Numbered from the stretch's first letter, positions 42,905 to 52,924 are shown. The stretch: DNA of 64,000 nt from CBDCRK01 sp965220955 (GCA_965220955.1 CBDCRK010000037.1:372001-436000); one strand, 5' to 3'. Notes: generated by a model not told the origin, from the letters alone. Program-made: numbers and translations.

Positions 42905-43447
42905 TTAGGGGAAAGGAGAGCCCCGCGGGGCGGTAGCAGGACCAGGGCTTTGCTCCTCAGGCCTCAGCCCGGACTCCACTAGAAGCTGGGAGAGACCATC
43001 AAGCACATCAAGTAGGGTGGAACGAGCCTCACGCAGACCCTTAGTGCCCTGGGCCAAGAGAATATAGTCCTTTTTCTCCATGGCCTCGACAATAGTTGTA
43101 CAGGCAAGGTGGTGAAATCGCCAGGCCCCAACATAGTGCTGGTGGACGGTTTGCAAGGTCGGGGTCTGGGGCTGGTAATTCTCTAGCCTCCCCACATAGT
43201 CTTGAACCAGGGAAACAACAGGGCTTAAAGTGGAGATGACAAACTGGTCGTTGACAAAATGGGAGCTTTGGACGTTGTCGATAGGACCGTTGATCCGCGC
43301 TTCGGTAGAGGCCCAGCCCTGCGCTTCCTCCAAATACCGCTGCAGGTCTTGCTTGAGAGCTTCCTCCTTCTGGCCGGAGGCAATGCCAACCGTAGAGGGA
43401 GAAAAAACAATAAATAGCAACAGGTGCTTTAGCAACAGGTGCTTCAT
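42905..43447 (-). CDS. Exported protein, unknown
   Basis: This 180-residue protein has a signal peptide (KHLLLKHLLLFIVFSPSTVG...) and a helical body with HQHYVGAWRFHHLACTTIVE and a proline-rich end. Its ATG overlaps the stop of the DUF4340 gene (TAATG), so the two are translationally coupled. No family is recognised. It may be a periplasmic accessory of the ABC/GldG-like module. Confidence 0.6.
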   Translation of the reverse strand: MKHLLLKHLLLFIVFSPSTVGIASGQKEEALKQDLQRYLEEAQGWASTEARINGPIDNVQSSHFVNDQFVISTLSPVVSLVQDYVGRLENYQPQTPTLQTVHQHYVGAWRFHHLACTTIVEAMEKKDYILLAQGTKGLREARSTLLDVLDGLSQLLVESGLRPEEQSPGPATAPRGSPFP

Positions 43448-43995
43448 TAGCCTTTTTTCCCTACTCCCGCGGCCCCAAAAAGCAGCTCTTCATAGTATTT
43501 TACAGTTAAACTCAAAAGAACCACCTGGGAGGAACCCTCCAAGCGGGCGTAGACCGCAGTAGCAGGGGGATTCCTATCCCCCAAGAACAGGGTAATGGGG
43601 GTGCTTTGATTACTGACCTTAAGCACCAGGGTGGAACGAGGCATGTCAAGTCCAAAGCGGGAAAGGTCGGCCGGGGAGTCGGCCATTACCTCTGCCTCCT
43701 GGCTCCGCACCAAGTCGTTTATAAGGCTGCTGATGAGGCCAGGGGACACCCGGGCGGAGGTTGGCTTTACAACTCGCCAGCCCTGTCCCTCCCGCCGACA
43801 GACGACCTCACCCTCCAGCCGACGTACCACCAGTTCCTCAACCGATTCCTCGGCAAGGTTCAAGAAGGGACGTCTCTGCCCTGCTGGCTGTGCCTGAGTG
43901 ACTACTTCCCGCTGAGGCTGAGTTTCAAAGAGCAGGTAATATCCCCCCAATAAAGCCAAAAGGGTGTAATAAATAATAACTTTAGGCCAACTCAT
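43447..43995 (-). CDS. DUF4340 domain-containing membrane-anchored protein
   Basis: This 182-residue protein has one N-terminal helix (VIIYYTLLALLGGYYLLF) and a periplasmic domain with VEELVVRRLEGEVVCRREGQ, WRVVKPTSARVSP and FGLDMPRSTLVLKVSN, the DUF4340 pattern. It is shorter than many members (about 300-500 residues). DUF4340 genes are regularly found beside GldG-like ABC systems, as here. Confidence 0.8.
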   Translation of the reverse strand: MSWPKVIIYYTLLALLGGYYLLFETQPQREVVTQAQPAGQRRPFLNLAEESVEELVVRRLEGEVVCRREGQGWRVVKPTSARVSPGLISSLINDLVRSQEAEVMADSPADLSRFGLDMPRSTLVLKVSNQSTPITLFLGDRNPPATAVYARLEGSSQVVLLSLTVKYYEELLFGAAGVGKKG

Positions 43996-44069
43996 CTGCG
44001 TCTCTTTGGTTTATTTCGTCTGTGGCTGATAGCTGCAGAGGCGGGTTTGCAACCCGCCCCTACCCTTTT

Positions 44070-45428
44070 TTAACGTTTTCGCCAGACAAACAGGCTAACT
44101 CCCACAGCCAGGAGCATACCGGGCATGATCAGCGTACCCAGAACTAAAGCCATGGTACTCTGCCCAGCGCTCATAAAAAACTGATGCCGGCCAACCTCCT
44201 GCGACTGCGGTCGGGCTGCCATCTGCCCCGGGTCCTCTGCCAGCCAGTTAACAGTATTGACCACCAGGTCTTTGTTTCCCAGATGCTGGATGAGGAAGTT
44301 ATTGGTAAAGTTGGAATCACCATAGACCACAATCCGTCCCTGTCGCCCATCGGCAGCCGGTACCGTTACTTCTCCGGCAACCGGAATCGGGCCCGGGACG
44401 TCCCGTCCGGGTTCAAACGTACCCTGGCCTATCTTGAGCACACTGGTGTCGGGGGTGGCCCAGCTTCCTCCCGAAGAAGCTAACACCGGCCGAGCAATAA
44501 TTCCGCTGGCCTTGTCCCCTATTACCTCTACTGCCCGGGCCAAGGAGAAAACCGGAGAAAAGGCAACCCCACCGAGAATAGGATGAAGAAATGCGGTTGC
44601 GGAGGCCTTGAATGTCAGATCTTCGCCAGCAAACATACGGTTCTGCGGGTCAAGAACAATCAGAGACGGCAGGTTCACACCATACTGCTGCAAAAAGGTC
44701 ACCAACGAGGGAGAACCGTCAAAATCAATGAACACCACAAGCGAACCACCCCCACGTATATAGGCGTCCAACGCCTGAAGCTCGTTAGGCAGAAGATCTG
44801 TCTTGGGGCCGCAAATGGCAACTACACTGGCATCCTCAGGCACCTGCCCGGTCTCAGCCAGGGAGATAAACTTCACCTCATAGAAATCGTCAATAATCGC
44901 CGCCCTTAGCCGGGTAAACCCCGAATCCGGGTGTTCATCTCTCAGGTCTCTCTCCCCATGGCCGCTAAGAAAATAGACCACCTTAGGCTGCGCCCGGCCC
45001 ACCTGCAGGATAGCAGACACCAGGTCTGCCTCGCCGGAAGAGAACAGGGCATCTCTACGTCGGCCATCACTCTCCACCACAAAAGTGCCGTAGTCGCTTA
45101 CCCCATGCTGGCGGGCCACCGCCGGGCTGCGGTTCATGTCGACAACGCTGTAGCTAAAACGCGGAGACAGAGAAGCCATGCGCCAGAACATATCCTCTAT
45201 AAAAAGGTTATCCGGTCTATCACTGCGCAGCAGGGCAGTCACATGTACGTCCCGGGCAAGCCCGGAGACAACCGTTCTGGCATGGGCCGAGAGGGTGAAC
45301 TTTTTCTGGGGGGTTAAGTCGAGGCGAACGTTATGGTTGGTAATGATGGCTTCGACCACTACCAGGGCGCCCAATAGCCCCAGGACAGCCAGGGTAAGCT
45401 TCAAATAGTTACGCAAACTGGTGCTCAT
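44070..45428 (-). CDS. GldG-like ABC transporter auxiliary protein
   Basis: This 452-residue protein has helices at both ends (LTLAVLGLLGALVVVEAII; TMALVLGTLIMPGMLLAVGV) and a large periplasmic part. QKKFTLSAHARTVVSGLARD and VYFLSGHGERDLRD are typical of the GldG/ABC_transp_aux family, which works with an ABC-2 permease. The final VNWLAEDPGQMAARPQ is also usual. The start ATG at 45428 overlaps the permease stop (ATGA). In gliding bacteria GldFG is linked to secretion and motility, but in other phyla the role is unknown. Confidence 0.88.
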   Translation of the reverse strand: MSTSLRNYLKLTLAVLGLLGALVVVEAIITNHNVRLDLTPQKKFTLSAHARTVVSGLARDVHVTALLRSDRPDNLFIEDMFWRMASLSPRFSYSVVDMNRSPAVARQHGVSDYGTFVVESDGRRRDALFSSGEADLVSAILQVGRAQPKVVYFLSGHGERDLRDEHPDSGFTRLRAAIIDDFYEVKFISLAETGQVPEDASVVAICGPKTDLLPNELQALDAYIRGGGSLVVFIDFDGSPSLVTFLQQYGVNLPSLIVLDPQNRMFAGEDLTFKASATAFLHPILGGVAFSPVFSLARAVEVIGDKASGIIARPVLASSGGSWATPDTSVLKIGQGTFEPGRDVPGPIPVAGEVTVPAADGRQGRIVVYGDSNFTNNFLIQHLGNKDLVVNTVNWLAEDPGQMAARPQSQEVGRHQFFMSAGQSTMALVLGTLIMPGMLLAVGVSLFVWRKR

Positions 45429-46189
45429 CGTCTTCCCCTCCATTTGCGCGACTCCAGCGAGCGTAGCGTAAGAAAGCTAAAGAAGGTAACAAATAAAAGA
45501 AAAAAGGCCACATCCATGAGATCAATAATCCCCTGAGCAAAGCCCTGAAAGCGAGAGACCAGGGAGATGCGAGAGATATAGGACAAAACCCCGCTTGAAA
45601 TGGCCCCCTCATTCCAGCCCAAGATCCAGAATAATAGCAGTACGCCTATGGTTGAGCTACCGGCCACTACCTGGTTGTCGGTGAGGGAGGAGATGAATAG
45701 CCCACAGGCAGCAAAGGCTAGGGCAAGCAGAAAGAGGCCAAAATATCCGGGAACTACCATGGTCCATTCAAACGGCTGCATGGAGTGAATAAAGATGGGA
45801 TAGATAAGAGTGAACGAAAGCATGAATAGAGTCGCCACCACACAGGCAGCATACTTGCCCAAAAATACCTCAATGTCACGCAGGGGATAAGTAAAGAGCA
45901 GCTCAATGGTACCAAGCTTTTTCTCTTCTGCCACCAACCGCATTGTCAGCAACGGTACAGTAAGGAGCAACACCAGACGCATGTCGGTAAAGAGAAGCTG
46001 CCAGAAATTGACCATAATGTTTAAGCCGAAGCCAAATTGTACATAGAAGGTCAAGTCGGTATAGAAGTAATAACCACAGAGCAGCAGAAAAATAGTCGAG
46101 ACAATATAGATAAACGGAGAAAGAAAATAGGAGCGCAGCTCCTTGCGGAAGATAGCAAGAAAGTTAACCATCATCTGTGATTGTGCCAT
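45425..46189 (-). CDS. ABC-2 type permease (GldF-like)
   Basis: This 254-residue protein has six helices, starting with IFRKELRSYFLSPFIYIVST, and the segment LVAEEKKLGTIELLFTYPLR that marks GldF/NosY-type ABC-2 permeases. It should dimerise and bind the ATPase encoded upstream. The gene ends in an ATGA overlap with the GldG-like gene and starts 20 bases after the ATPase, so the three form one transporter unit. Confidence 0.92.
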   Translation of the reverse strand: MAQSQMMVNFLAIFRKELRSYFLSPFIYIVSTIFLLLCGYYFYTDLTFYVQFGFGLNIMVNFWQLLFTDMRLVLLLTVPLLTMRLVAEEKKLGTIELLFTYPLRDIEVFLGKYAACVVATLFMLSFTLIYPIFIHSMQPFEWTMVVPGYFGLFLLALAFAACGLFISSLTDNQVVAGSSTIGVLLLFWILGWNEGAISSGVLSYISRISLVSRFQGFAQGIIDLMDVAFFLLFVTFFSFLTLRSLESRKWRGRR

Positions 46190-46209
46190 ACCGTTTAGCT
46201 CCTGCCCCC

Positions 46210-47145
46210 TTACTCGCTTCTGGTCAACTGCATAAATAGCTCCTCAAGCGTCATCACCGCCGGCCGCACTTCCAAGAGGTTCCAGCCCTTGCCCACCACC
46301 GTTGAAGCGGCCTGCTGGCCCATATCGGCATTCTTGGAGGTGAGGAGAAAGAGAGTCCCTCTCTCGCCATTGCTGCTAATTTGCTCAGTCACTCCTTCCA
46401 CCCCAGGAAGCGCACGCAACATAGCAAGGACATCGTCTTTTGGCCCCTCTACCCGTACCAACACTCGCACGGTGTCTTGTACCCGGCGGCTGAGTCCTTC
46501 GGTTGTATCCTCGGCAATGATTCTGCCCTTGTCAAGGATCACCACCCGCTGGCAAGAGAGACTTACCTCTGGAAGAATGTGGGTCGAGAGCAGAATAGTG
46601 GTCTTACCCTGCAGGCTCTTGATCAGCTCGCGCATTTCCACCACCTGCGCCGGGTCAAGCCCTATGGTGGGCTCATCCAGGATGAGCACCTCGGGGTCGT
46701 AGAGCAACGCCTGGGCCAGCCCTACCCGCTGACGATAGCCTTTGGAGAGCTTGCCAATCAGCCGCTTAGACATCTCCTTCAGCCCACACTCCTCTATCAC
46801 CTTATCCAGTCCGGCACGGCGCTGTAGAGACGGTACGCCTTTCACTTGGGCACAAAAATCCAAGAAGATGCGCACCGGCATGTCGGGATAGAGGGAAACA
46901 TTCTCCGGTAGGTAACCAATGCGGTTGCGCATCTCCAGAGAGTGAGTCTCCACATCCAAACCCGCCACTACGGCCCGTCCCTCGGTGGGCGGGAAAAAGC
47001 CGGTGAGAATACGCATAGTGGTGGTCTTGCCCGAACCGTTAGGTCCCAACAAGCCTACGATTTCCCCTTTTGCGACACTAAAGGAGATGTGGTCTACTGC
47101 TTTGATGTTGCCGTAATACTTGGTTAGGTTCTGTACCTCAATCAT
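46210..47145 (-). CDS. ABC transporter ATP-binding protein (GldA-like)
   Basis: This 311-residue ATPase shows Walker A GLLGPNGSGKTTTMRIL, the Q loop near GYLPENVSLYPDMPV, signature LSKGYRQRVGLAQALLYDP, Walker B VLILDEPTIGLDPAQV and the H loop LLSTHILPEV. The extra C-terminal domain (about 80 residues) is common in the DrrA/GldA group. It energises the ABC-2 permease and GldG-like protein encoded behind it. Whether it moves lipids, polysaccharide or protein cannot be seen. Confidence 0.95.
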   Translation of the reverse strand: MIEVQNLTKYYGNIKAVDHISFSVAKGEIVGLLGPNGSGKTTTMRILTGFFPPTEGRAVVAGLDVETHSLEMRNRIGYLPENVSLYPDMPVRIFLDFCAQVKGVPSLQRRAGLDKVIEECGLKEMSKRLIGKLSKGYRQRVGLAQALLYDPEVLILDEPTIGLDPAQVVEMRELIKSLQGKTTILLSTHILPEVSLSCQRVVILDKGRIIAEDTTEGLSRRVQDTVRVLVRVEGPKDDVLAMLRALPGVEGVTEQISSNGERGTLFLLTSKNADMGQQAASTVVGKGWNLLEVRPAVMTLEELFMQLTRSE

Positions 47146-47292
47146 TTTCTTAAGCCCTCAGCTTCTTAAGCCTTCAGCGTTCAGCTTGTGAAAAGGATAG
47201 TGACCGTTTAGGCCCCAAGAGTCAACCGATAGCCTTTTTCCTACTTTTTCCTATAGATTCAGCTCTCTACAGTCTCTTAACTCGGGTCTTCC

Positions 47293-49669
47293 TTAGTTCG
47301 AGGCTGACAGCTGATTGCTGACAGCCAAACGCCTATTTAAAATAAAGCCAGGACGAAAAACCACCACTAAGACCGGCAACAGCGTCACGGTAGCAAAAAA
47401 ACTCACCCCCATCCACAGGGCCAATAGCAGCCCCATCTCGGCATCAAAGCGTATGCTGGAAAAAGTCCAAAACAATGTGCCCAGGATCATAGTGAGTGCG
47501 GTAAAGGTGACTGCCTTGCCCGAAGTGGCTATGGCCTGCTGCACGGCTTCCTCCAGACTGACTCCACCGCGAAACTCCTCAACAATCCGGCTGACTATAT
47601 AGAGCCCATAGTCAATGCCAAATCCTATCCCCACTGTTACCACCGGCAGGGTGTGGATGTTGATGCCAATGTCACGCGCACCCATGTAGGCATTGGCCAC
47701 GCCATTGGCTATGAGCAGAGGAATAAGCATATAGACCCCGGCCATAAGCGAGCGATAGGTAATAACCAGGACAATAAAAATGGTGCTAAAGCCTAGTACA
47801 TTAATGAGAATATCATTTCTAAGCAGCTCCTCGTTAGCGGCAGCCAGCACGCCAATGAGCCCACCGGCCAAGCGAAAGGAAGCCTCTTCAAGCGGGATTA
47901 GCCTCAATAAACTCCTGGCTGCGCTTGATGATGCGACGGATGTTTTCACCCTTATGATCCGTACAATAGAAAACAATGGGGGCAGCGGTAAAGTCTTGTC
48001 GGGCAAAGCGCTCGGTTTCCTGATACGAGGCGCCTTGGAAAAAGATAGCAAACAGGGTCCCGACCTGGGACCGAGTGGCAGGAATAACTTCCCACTTGGG
48101 CTCCAGCTCGTGCATGACCGAATTGACCGAGGTAATAACATCAACAAACGAAAAGCTGGTGCCCACCGACGGGTCGCGCTCCAGGTAGCGCTGGAATTCT
48201 TCAATAGCCCGCAGGACTGCAGGCTCTTCAACTGTATGCTCACCCTGTCGCTCTACCACTATCATGAAGGGTTCTACCCCGCCAAAAACCTCTTGGATGC
48301 GGGTATGGGCACGATTATAGGGCGAGTCGTGATATAGCAGAGGCGTCACCGCTCGGGGGTCACCAATCACCAGATGGCGCCAGAAATACACGCACACAAA
48401 CAGTACTACCACCCAACCTGTGAGCGTGACCGTCTTGCCAACCGGGGAGATGAGCACCCCACTGACGGTCTGAATGGTCCGCTTAAAAATCCCCCTCTCG
48501 CGTTTTTCCACCACCTCGCGGTTAGGCGGGGCAAGGTAGTAGTAAACAATGGGGTTGAGCAATAGCTCGCTTACCGTGATGGCCAATATCCATACCGCGG
48601 CACTGAGCGCCAGCTTCTGGAGAAGAACAATAGGGACCAGCAGAATCACCATCAGTCCTAGGGCGTCGGTGAGAATGCCCGACAGGGTAGGAATAAAGAG
48701 TTGGGCAAAGGACGACACAATGGCCTTTTCCTTGTCCCAATCACATTTGCGGTATTCCTCGTAGTAGCGCTCGTGCATCTGTACCGAGTGGCTCACAGCT
48801 CTGGCCGTGACAAAGAAGGGAATCACCAGGGTAAGGGGGTCAAGGCTAAAGCCTATCATCTTAATGAAGCCCAACCCCCAGATAGCCGAGATGACTCCGG
48901 TGATGGTGGGGCGCAGGGCTCCGCGGATATCGCGAAAGTAGGCATAGAGAAGGATCCATAGGAGCACTACGGTAGCCAGAAAGATGAGATAGACCTCAGT
49001 GGCGTAGTAGTAGACCCAGCCATAGAGCCAGGCCTCACCAGCCACCTGGATCACCGTGTTTTCGTCCTCAAAGGGATCAATCACCGTACGGTTGACTTCC
49101 TCAAACATACGACGGTGATCGAGCCGCCCCTCGATAAACCGGGCACGGATGATCATGGCCTTATCGTCCAAAGAAACCAGCACACCGTAGAGGTTGCGCG
49201 AGGTATGCACAATACGTTTGATCTCTCGCACCCCTTCTTCGCCCCTGGGGGCACGATCCATCACCGGCACCATTTCGATTAACCCGCCGCTACCTACCCG
49301 GAGCCGGCGGCTAGTACGGTGGGCAACGGACTCAATCTGGTTGTGGTTAACTCCGTATACCTTGTCCATGGCCTGGGTCATACGAAAGATTTTATCCAGG
49401 GTTTTGGCAGTAAAGATGGTGCCCTCTTTGACCTCCATCAGCACCATAATGCCGTTGGCCCCGCCAAACGAAGGCGCATACTCATTATGGAGCTGAATGA
49501 AGGGATGACCCTGGGGCAAAAGCTCATCAAAGCGGCTAACCAGCTCTAAGCGCAAAGCAAAAAAGGCAAAGATGAGGGTGACCACCGTCACGGCCAGGAC
49601 CACCGAGCGGCGTCTCTCAATGAGCGTCTCACCCAGCCTGTAAAGAGACCCTGGTTCTTCGCGGTTCAC
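47293..49669 (-). pseudogene. Second RND superfamily (MMPL-type) exporter, frameshifted
   Basis: The first frame (GTG 49669) carries the N-terminal half and much of the second periplasmic domain, sharing segments such as PFFVTARAVSHSVQMHERYY with the exporter at 39114. It stops at 47888 after EFIEANPA. The next frame continues EEASFRLAGGLIGVLAAANE and gives the remaining helices to 47293. One extra base in the CCCG near 47892-47896 accounts for the break. Restored, the protein would be about 790 residues. The final residues (AVSNQLSASN) are encoded by a unit of the dispersed repeat, so the repeat has replaced the natural end. It could be a recent mutation or a sequencing error. Confidence 0.85.
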
Positions 49670-50304
49670 CGTTGTGCTCCTTTTCTCTCCAGTAACCCGT
49701 CAATAATCGCTTCCAGGTTCTTTTGTGACAGTTCGTTCACCCGAATCCATCCATCCAAAATAATTCCCGGTAGGGCCTCAATATGATAGCTCTCTCCCAA
49801 ACTGATATCCGCCCGGACACGGGCGCTTCCTGAACCTGCGTTCAGCTTGGCAATAAAGTCCTCGGGATCAAGGCCAATACTGCTGACCACCCTGGCCAAG
49901 CCCTCGCGGGTAAAGACATTTAGCTGCTCCTCAAATTGGGCGTGAAAGAGCGCCTGCTGCATTTTTTCCTCTATCCCCATCTCTCTGGCAAGGGCGTAAG
50001 CCTGGACAGGTATGACCGATTCTCTAGCCACAAAGGGATAGCCAATAAACGTGACCTCAAGCCGCTCTTGGTATTTCTCCTGGAGGGTAGGGATTTTTGT
50101 TGCCAGCTCATAGCAGACCGGACAAAGAAAGTCCTCAAACACAAGCATCCTCACTTTGTGCGCATCCTCTCCCTCTGGGGCAAGGCGCACAAAGCTATAT
50201 GAACCCGGCAGCGAAAGATAACGGTCGGTGAAATCCTCTGCCGCCCAGGCGTACAGGGGAAATACTATAGCAAAAGCCAGACCTACTGGAAGCAAATGAG
50301 CCAT
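49666..50304 (-). CDS. Exported DsbA-like thioredoxin-fold protein
   Basis: This 212-residue protein has a signal peptide (HLLPVGLAFAIVFPLYAWAA) and a thioredoxin-fold domain with the redox motif CPVC in VFEDFLCPVCYELATK. An inserted helical domain (residues about 105-165) and ALPGIILDGWIRV with the cis-proline are as in DsbA/DsbG relatives. It should form or rearrange disulphides in the periplasm. It overlaps the second RND gene by 4 bp (GTGA), so it is the first gene of the array. Confidence 0.87.
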   Translation of the reverse strand: MAHLLPVGLAFAIVFPLYAWAAEDFTDRYLSLPGSYSFVRLAPEGEDAHKVRMLVFEDFLCPVCYELATKIPTLQEKYQERLEVTFIGYPFVARESVIPVQAYALAREMGIEEKMQQALFHAQFEEQLNVFTREGLARVVSSIGLDPEDFIAKLNAGSGSARVRADISLGESYHIEALPGIILDGWIRVNELSQKNLEAIIDGLLERKGAQR

Positions 50305-50380
50305 AAAGAGTTTTGGCGATCATAGGAATAAGTGCAGGAAAGTGCAATACTCCAGAAGGAGGGATAAACTTACTACTAGC

Positions 50381-50520
50381 GTTCAGCCGTCAGCTATCAG
50401 TCAGAAAAGGACTGAGGGATGAGCAAGGGAGGAAAGTTGGCAAAAGGACTTAGTACTCAATCCTCAGTTCTCGTTACTACTCTTTGCTGACAGCTGACTG
50501 CTAACAGCTGAATGCTTACC
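50381..50520. repeat. Dispersed intergenic repeat, extended cluster
   Basis: This gap contains AGCGTTCAGCCGTCAGCTATC and TGCTGACAGCTGACTGCTAA with CAGCTGAATGCTTAC, in inverted relation around a less regular centre. Units match those near 11890, 29770, 47160 and 47300. Confidence 0.55.
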
Positions 50521-50547
50521 AAGAGCAATAAAAAGGAGAACTGGACT

Positions 50548-51642
50548 ATGGCAAGCAAACCAGCATCATCTGCCGACACGCTACAGCAGTTCTACAGTGA
50601 TATAGATCGTCAACACCTTGTTCCCCTGTGGAACATTACCTCTGACCTTCTGTCACCAGAGCCGAAACCTCGCGTGCTGCCCCATCTTTGGAGGTGGACT
50701 GACCTTGCGCCCCTGGCACAACAGGCCGGGGAGCTGGTTCCCATCGAACGTGGAGGAGAGCGACGTGTGCTGGGGCTTATTAACCCTGGCCTTAGAGGTA
50801 AATACGCGGCCACGCATACCCTCTGGGCTGGCGTGCAGATTCTTTTTCCCGGCGAAAGAGCACCCGCGCACCGCCATTCGCCAGCAGCCATTCGCTTCAT
50901 CATGCAGGGCCAAGGGTCGCATACAACGGTTGATGGCGATAAGTGTATTATGGAGCGAGGAGATCTGGTGCTTACCCCACCTTGGACATGGCATGATCAC
51001 GGCAATGACACCAGCGAGCCCATGTACTGGATGGACGGTTTAGACATTCCTCTCATCCTCGACCTCAACGCGGTCTTCTTCGAACCCTTTCCCGAGGACA
51101 CGCAGCCGCAGACAAGCCTGAATTTTGCCGAGCGCCGCTATGGGGCCGGACAGCTCAAACCTGCAGGGGAGAGGCTTAGTGGGCTCTCCTCTCCACTACT
51201 CAATTATAAATGGGAACAGACGGCCGAGGCACTTGGCCGCTTGGCCCAAATGGAAGTAAATCCGTTTGACGATGTGGCCCTTGAGTATACTAACCCCTAC
51301 ACCGGTGGACCGGTTCTCCCTACCTTGACATGCTGGATTCAGCTACTCAGGCCCCAGGTCCATACCAAGGCACACCGCCAGGTCAATAGCGCGGTCTATT
51401 ATGTGTTTGCCGGCAGTGGCTATAGCGTCATTGGCGGCAAACGCTTTGACTGGACCCAGGGCGATTTTTTCACTGTCCCGCCCTGGGCCTGGCATGAGCA
51501 TGCCAATGCCGGGACCGCCGAGGCTATCCTGTTTTCCATCCAGGATACACCGGTCATGGAGGCATTGGGGCTTTACCACGAGCAAGCGTATGAGGAGCAC
51601 AACGGACACCAGCCGGTGACAAGTGTGTTTGGAGACCAATAA
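50548..51642 (+). CDS. Gentisate 1,2-dioxygenase-like bicupin
   Basis: This 364-residue protein has two cupin domains. The first carries the iron ligands in PGERAPAHRHSPAAIRFI (HRH) and a later histidine in TPPWTWHDHG; the second has HTKAHRQVNSAVYYVF and VPPWAWHEHAN. This is the gentisate/1-hydroxy-2-naphthoate dioxygenase pattern, which opens the ring of gentisate using Fe(II) and oxygen. The ATG at 50548 has AAGGAG upstream. No maleylpyruvate isomerase or hydrolase lies beside it, so another salicylate-like substrate is possible. Confidence 0.9.
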   Translation: MASKPASSADTLQQFYSDIDRQHLVPLWNITSDLLSPEPKPRVLPHLWRWTDLAPLAQQAGELVPIERGGERRVLGLINPGLRGKYAATHTLWAGVQILFPGERAPAHRHSPAAIRFIMQGQGSHTTVDGDKCIMERGDLVLTPPWTWHDHGNDTSEPMYWMDGLDIPLILDLNAVFFEPFPEDTQPQTSLNFAERRYGAGQLKPAGERLSGLSSPLLNYKWEQTAEALGRLAQMEVNPFDDVALEYTNPYTGGPVLPTLTCWIQLLRPQVHTKAHRQVNSAVYYVFAGSGYSVIGGKRFDWTQGDFFTVPPWAWHEHANAGTAEAILFSIQDTPVMEALGLYHEQAYEEHNGHQPVTSVFGDQ

Positions 51643-51769
51643 TGGGCACCCTAGCGTAGGGGCGATCCTAGTGATCGCCCAGTAAAGAGATCGCAGGTAG
51701 CAGGGCAATACGAGATTCGCCCCTATCGCAGGGGATGAGACCTCTTGCACTAGTCTCATAGGGTTCGAT

Positions 51770-52870
51770 TCAGGACTGGCCACACACAAACTTGTGTAGA
51801 TGTCTTAACCCTACCAGGAACCGCGCCAGGCTTTGCGGGAAGGGAACAAGGGGGACCATGCTAAGCGCATAGAGCGCTTCGTAGAAACCTACCCGCTGGC
51901 GCCATTGGGGATCGGCGTCACGCACCGCCCGTGCCCATCCCGCGGTATCAACCAAGCGGGCAAACCCGCGTAACAGGAATCCGTCGCTGAGCGTGTAGAG
52001 CTGGGCACCATCAGTATAGAGAGCCAGCTCGAAGGTGGGACTACTACCCTGCTCCTTATGCAAGGAGAAAAGCCCTAGACGCAACGCCAGAAGCTCAGCA
52101 GAGAGCCAGCTGGTAAACTTAGCAATGTCGATGGCAAAATCTCCTCGGCTTAGACCCAACGGCGCAATAGGGTCGAGCAGTACCATCTGGGGCACCGACC
52201 AAGCAAGGCTGGGAACATAGACAAGGATATTCTCGGGATGAAGGTCTCCATGCACCTTGCAGATTGTGGCTGGGCGCAGCTTTTCCCTGACCTGTTCATT
52301 GCTTTTTATCAAATCAAGAAGCGCAAAGATGTTCCAGAGTTTCTCGCCGTTGACCGTCACTGATTCCGGCAGGACCAGGTGAGAAAAGGCAGGGAGCTGG
52401 GAGATTTGCTGCGCACAGTGTTCGAGCAGGAGAACTAGCCTATCGGGATAGTCCGGCTCCTCCTCAGGAAAAGTAGTAGGGAAAATGCCACCAAACATGA
52501 CCTGCATGGCCTGTGCAATCAGCGCCAGGGCAGACTCAGGGACAAGAATCCGCTGCAAAATTAACTCAGAAAAGAGTACCCATTCTTGCCCCAAATACGG
52601 CATGTCATAAAAGATTGTCCGGCCGTTACTATTCTCCTTGCTTGAGCGCAGAACCTGAGGAAAGTAGCGGTGTAGAGAGGGGGGCAACTCCTCAAGCCAG
52701 GCAATCTCTGCCAGCAGGCAGCCGTTGATCCCCGGCTTTGCCTGCTTGCGCACAACCACCTCTCCATTTTCATTGGTGAGAAGAAACAGCTGCTCGCTAT
52801 ACCCTTCCCGCAGCAATTGCGGGTAAGGCCCGCTGTCTAACACTTTGCTGGGATGCTCACTCTTGTCCAT
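51770..52870 (-). CDS. Phosphotransferase (APH/choline kinase-like)
   Basis: This 366-residue kinase-fold protein has the ATP lysine in EVVVRKQAKPG, catalytic VHGDLHPENIL and the metal-binding LLDPIAPLGLSRGDFAIDIAKF (in place of the usual D-F/W-E). The middle (FYDMPYLGQEW) is the hinge. The family phosphorylates small molecules such as aminoglycosides, choline, homoserine or macrolides, and no target is visible. The start is ATG 52870; the AGGAGG some 19 bases upstream is too far to be certain. Confidence 0.8.
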   Translation of the reverse strand: MDKSEHPSKVLDSGPYPQLLREGYSEQLFLLTNENGEVVVRKQAKPGINGCLLAEIAWLEELPPSLHRYFPQVLRSSKENSNGRTIFYDMPYLGQEWVLFSELILQRILVPESALALIAQAMQVMFGGIFPTTFPEEEPDYPDRLVLLLEHCAQQISQLPAFSHLVLPESVTVNGEKLWNIFALLDLIKSNEQVREKLRPATICKVHGDLHPENILVYVPSLAWSVPQMVLLDPIAPLGLSRGDFAIDIAKFTSWLSAELLALRLGLFSLHKEQGSSPTFELALYTDGAQLYTLSDGFLLRGFARLVDTAGWARAVRDADPQWRQRVGFYEALYALSMVPLVPFPQSLARFLVGLRHLHKFVCGQS

Positions 52871-52924
52871 AGCCAAAGAAGCACCAGCTCCTCCTATTCA
52901 CTTCCTGTCTTACTGTCAATGAGG

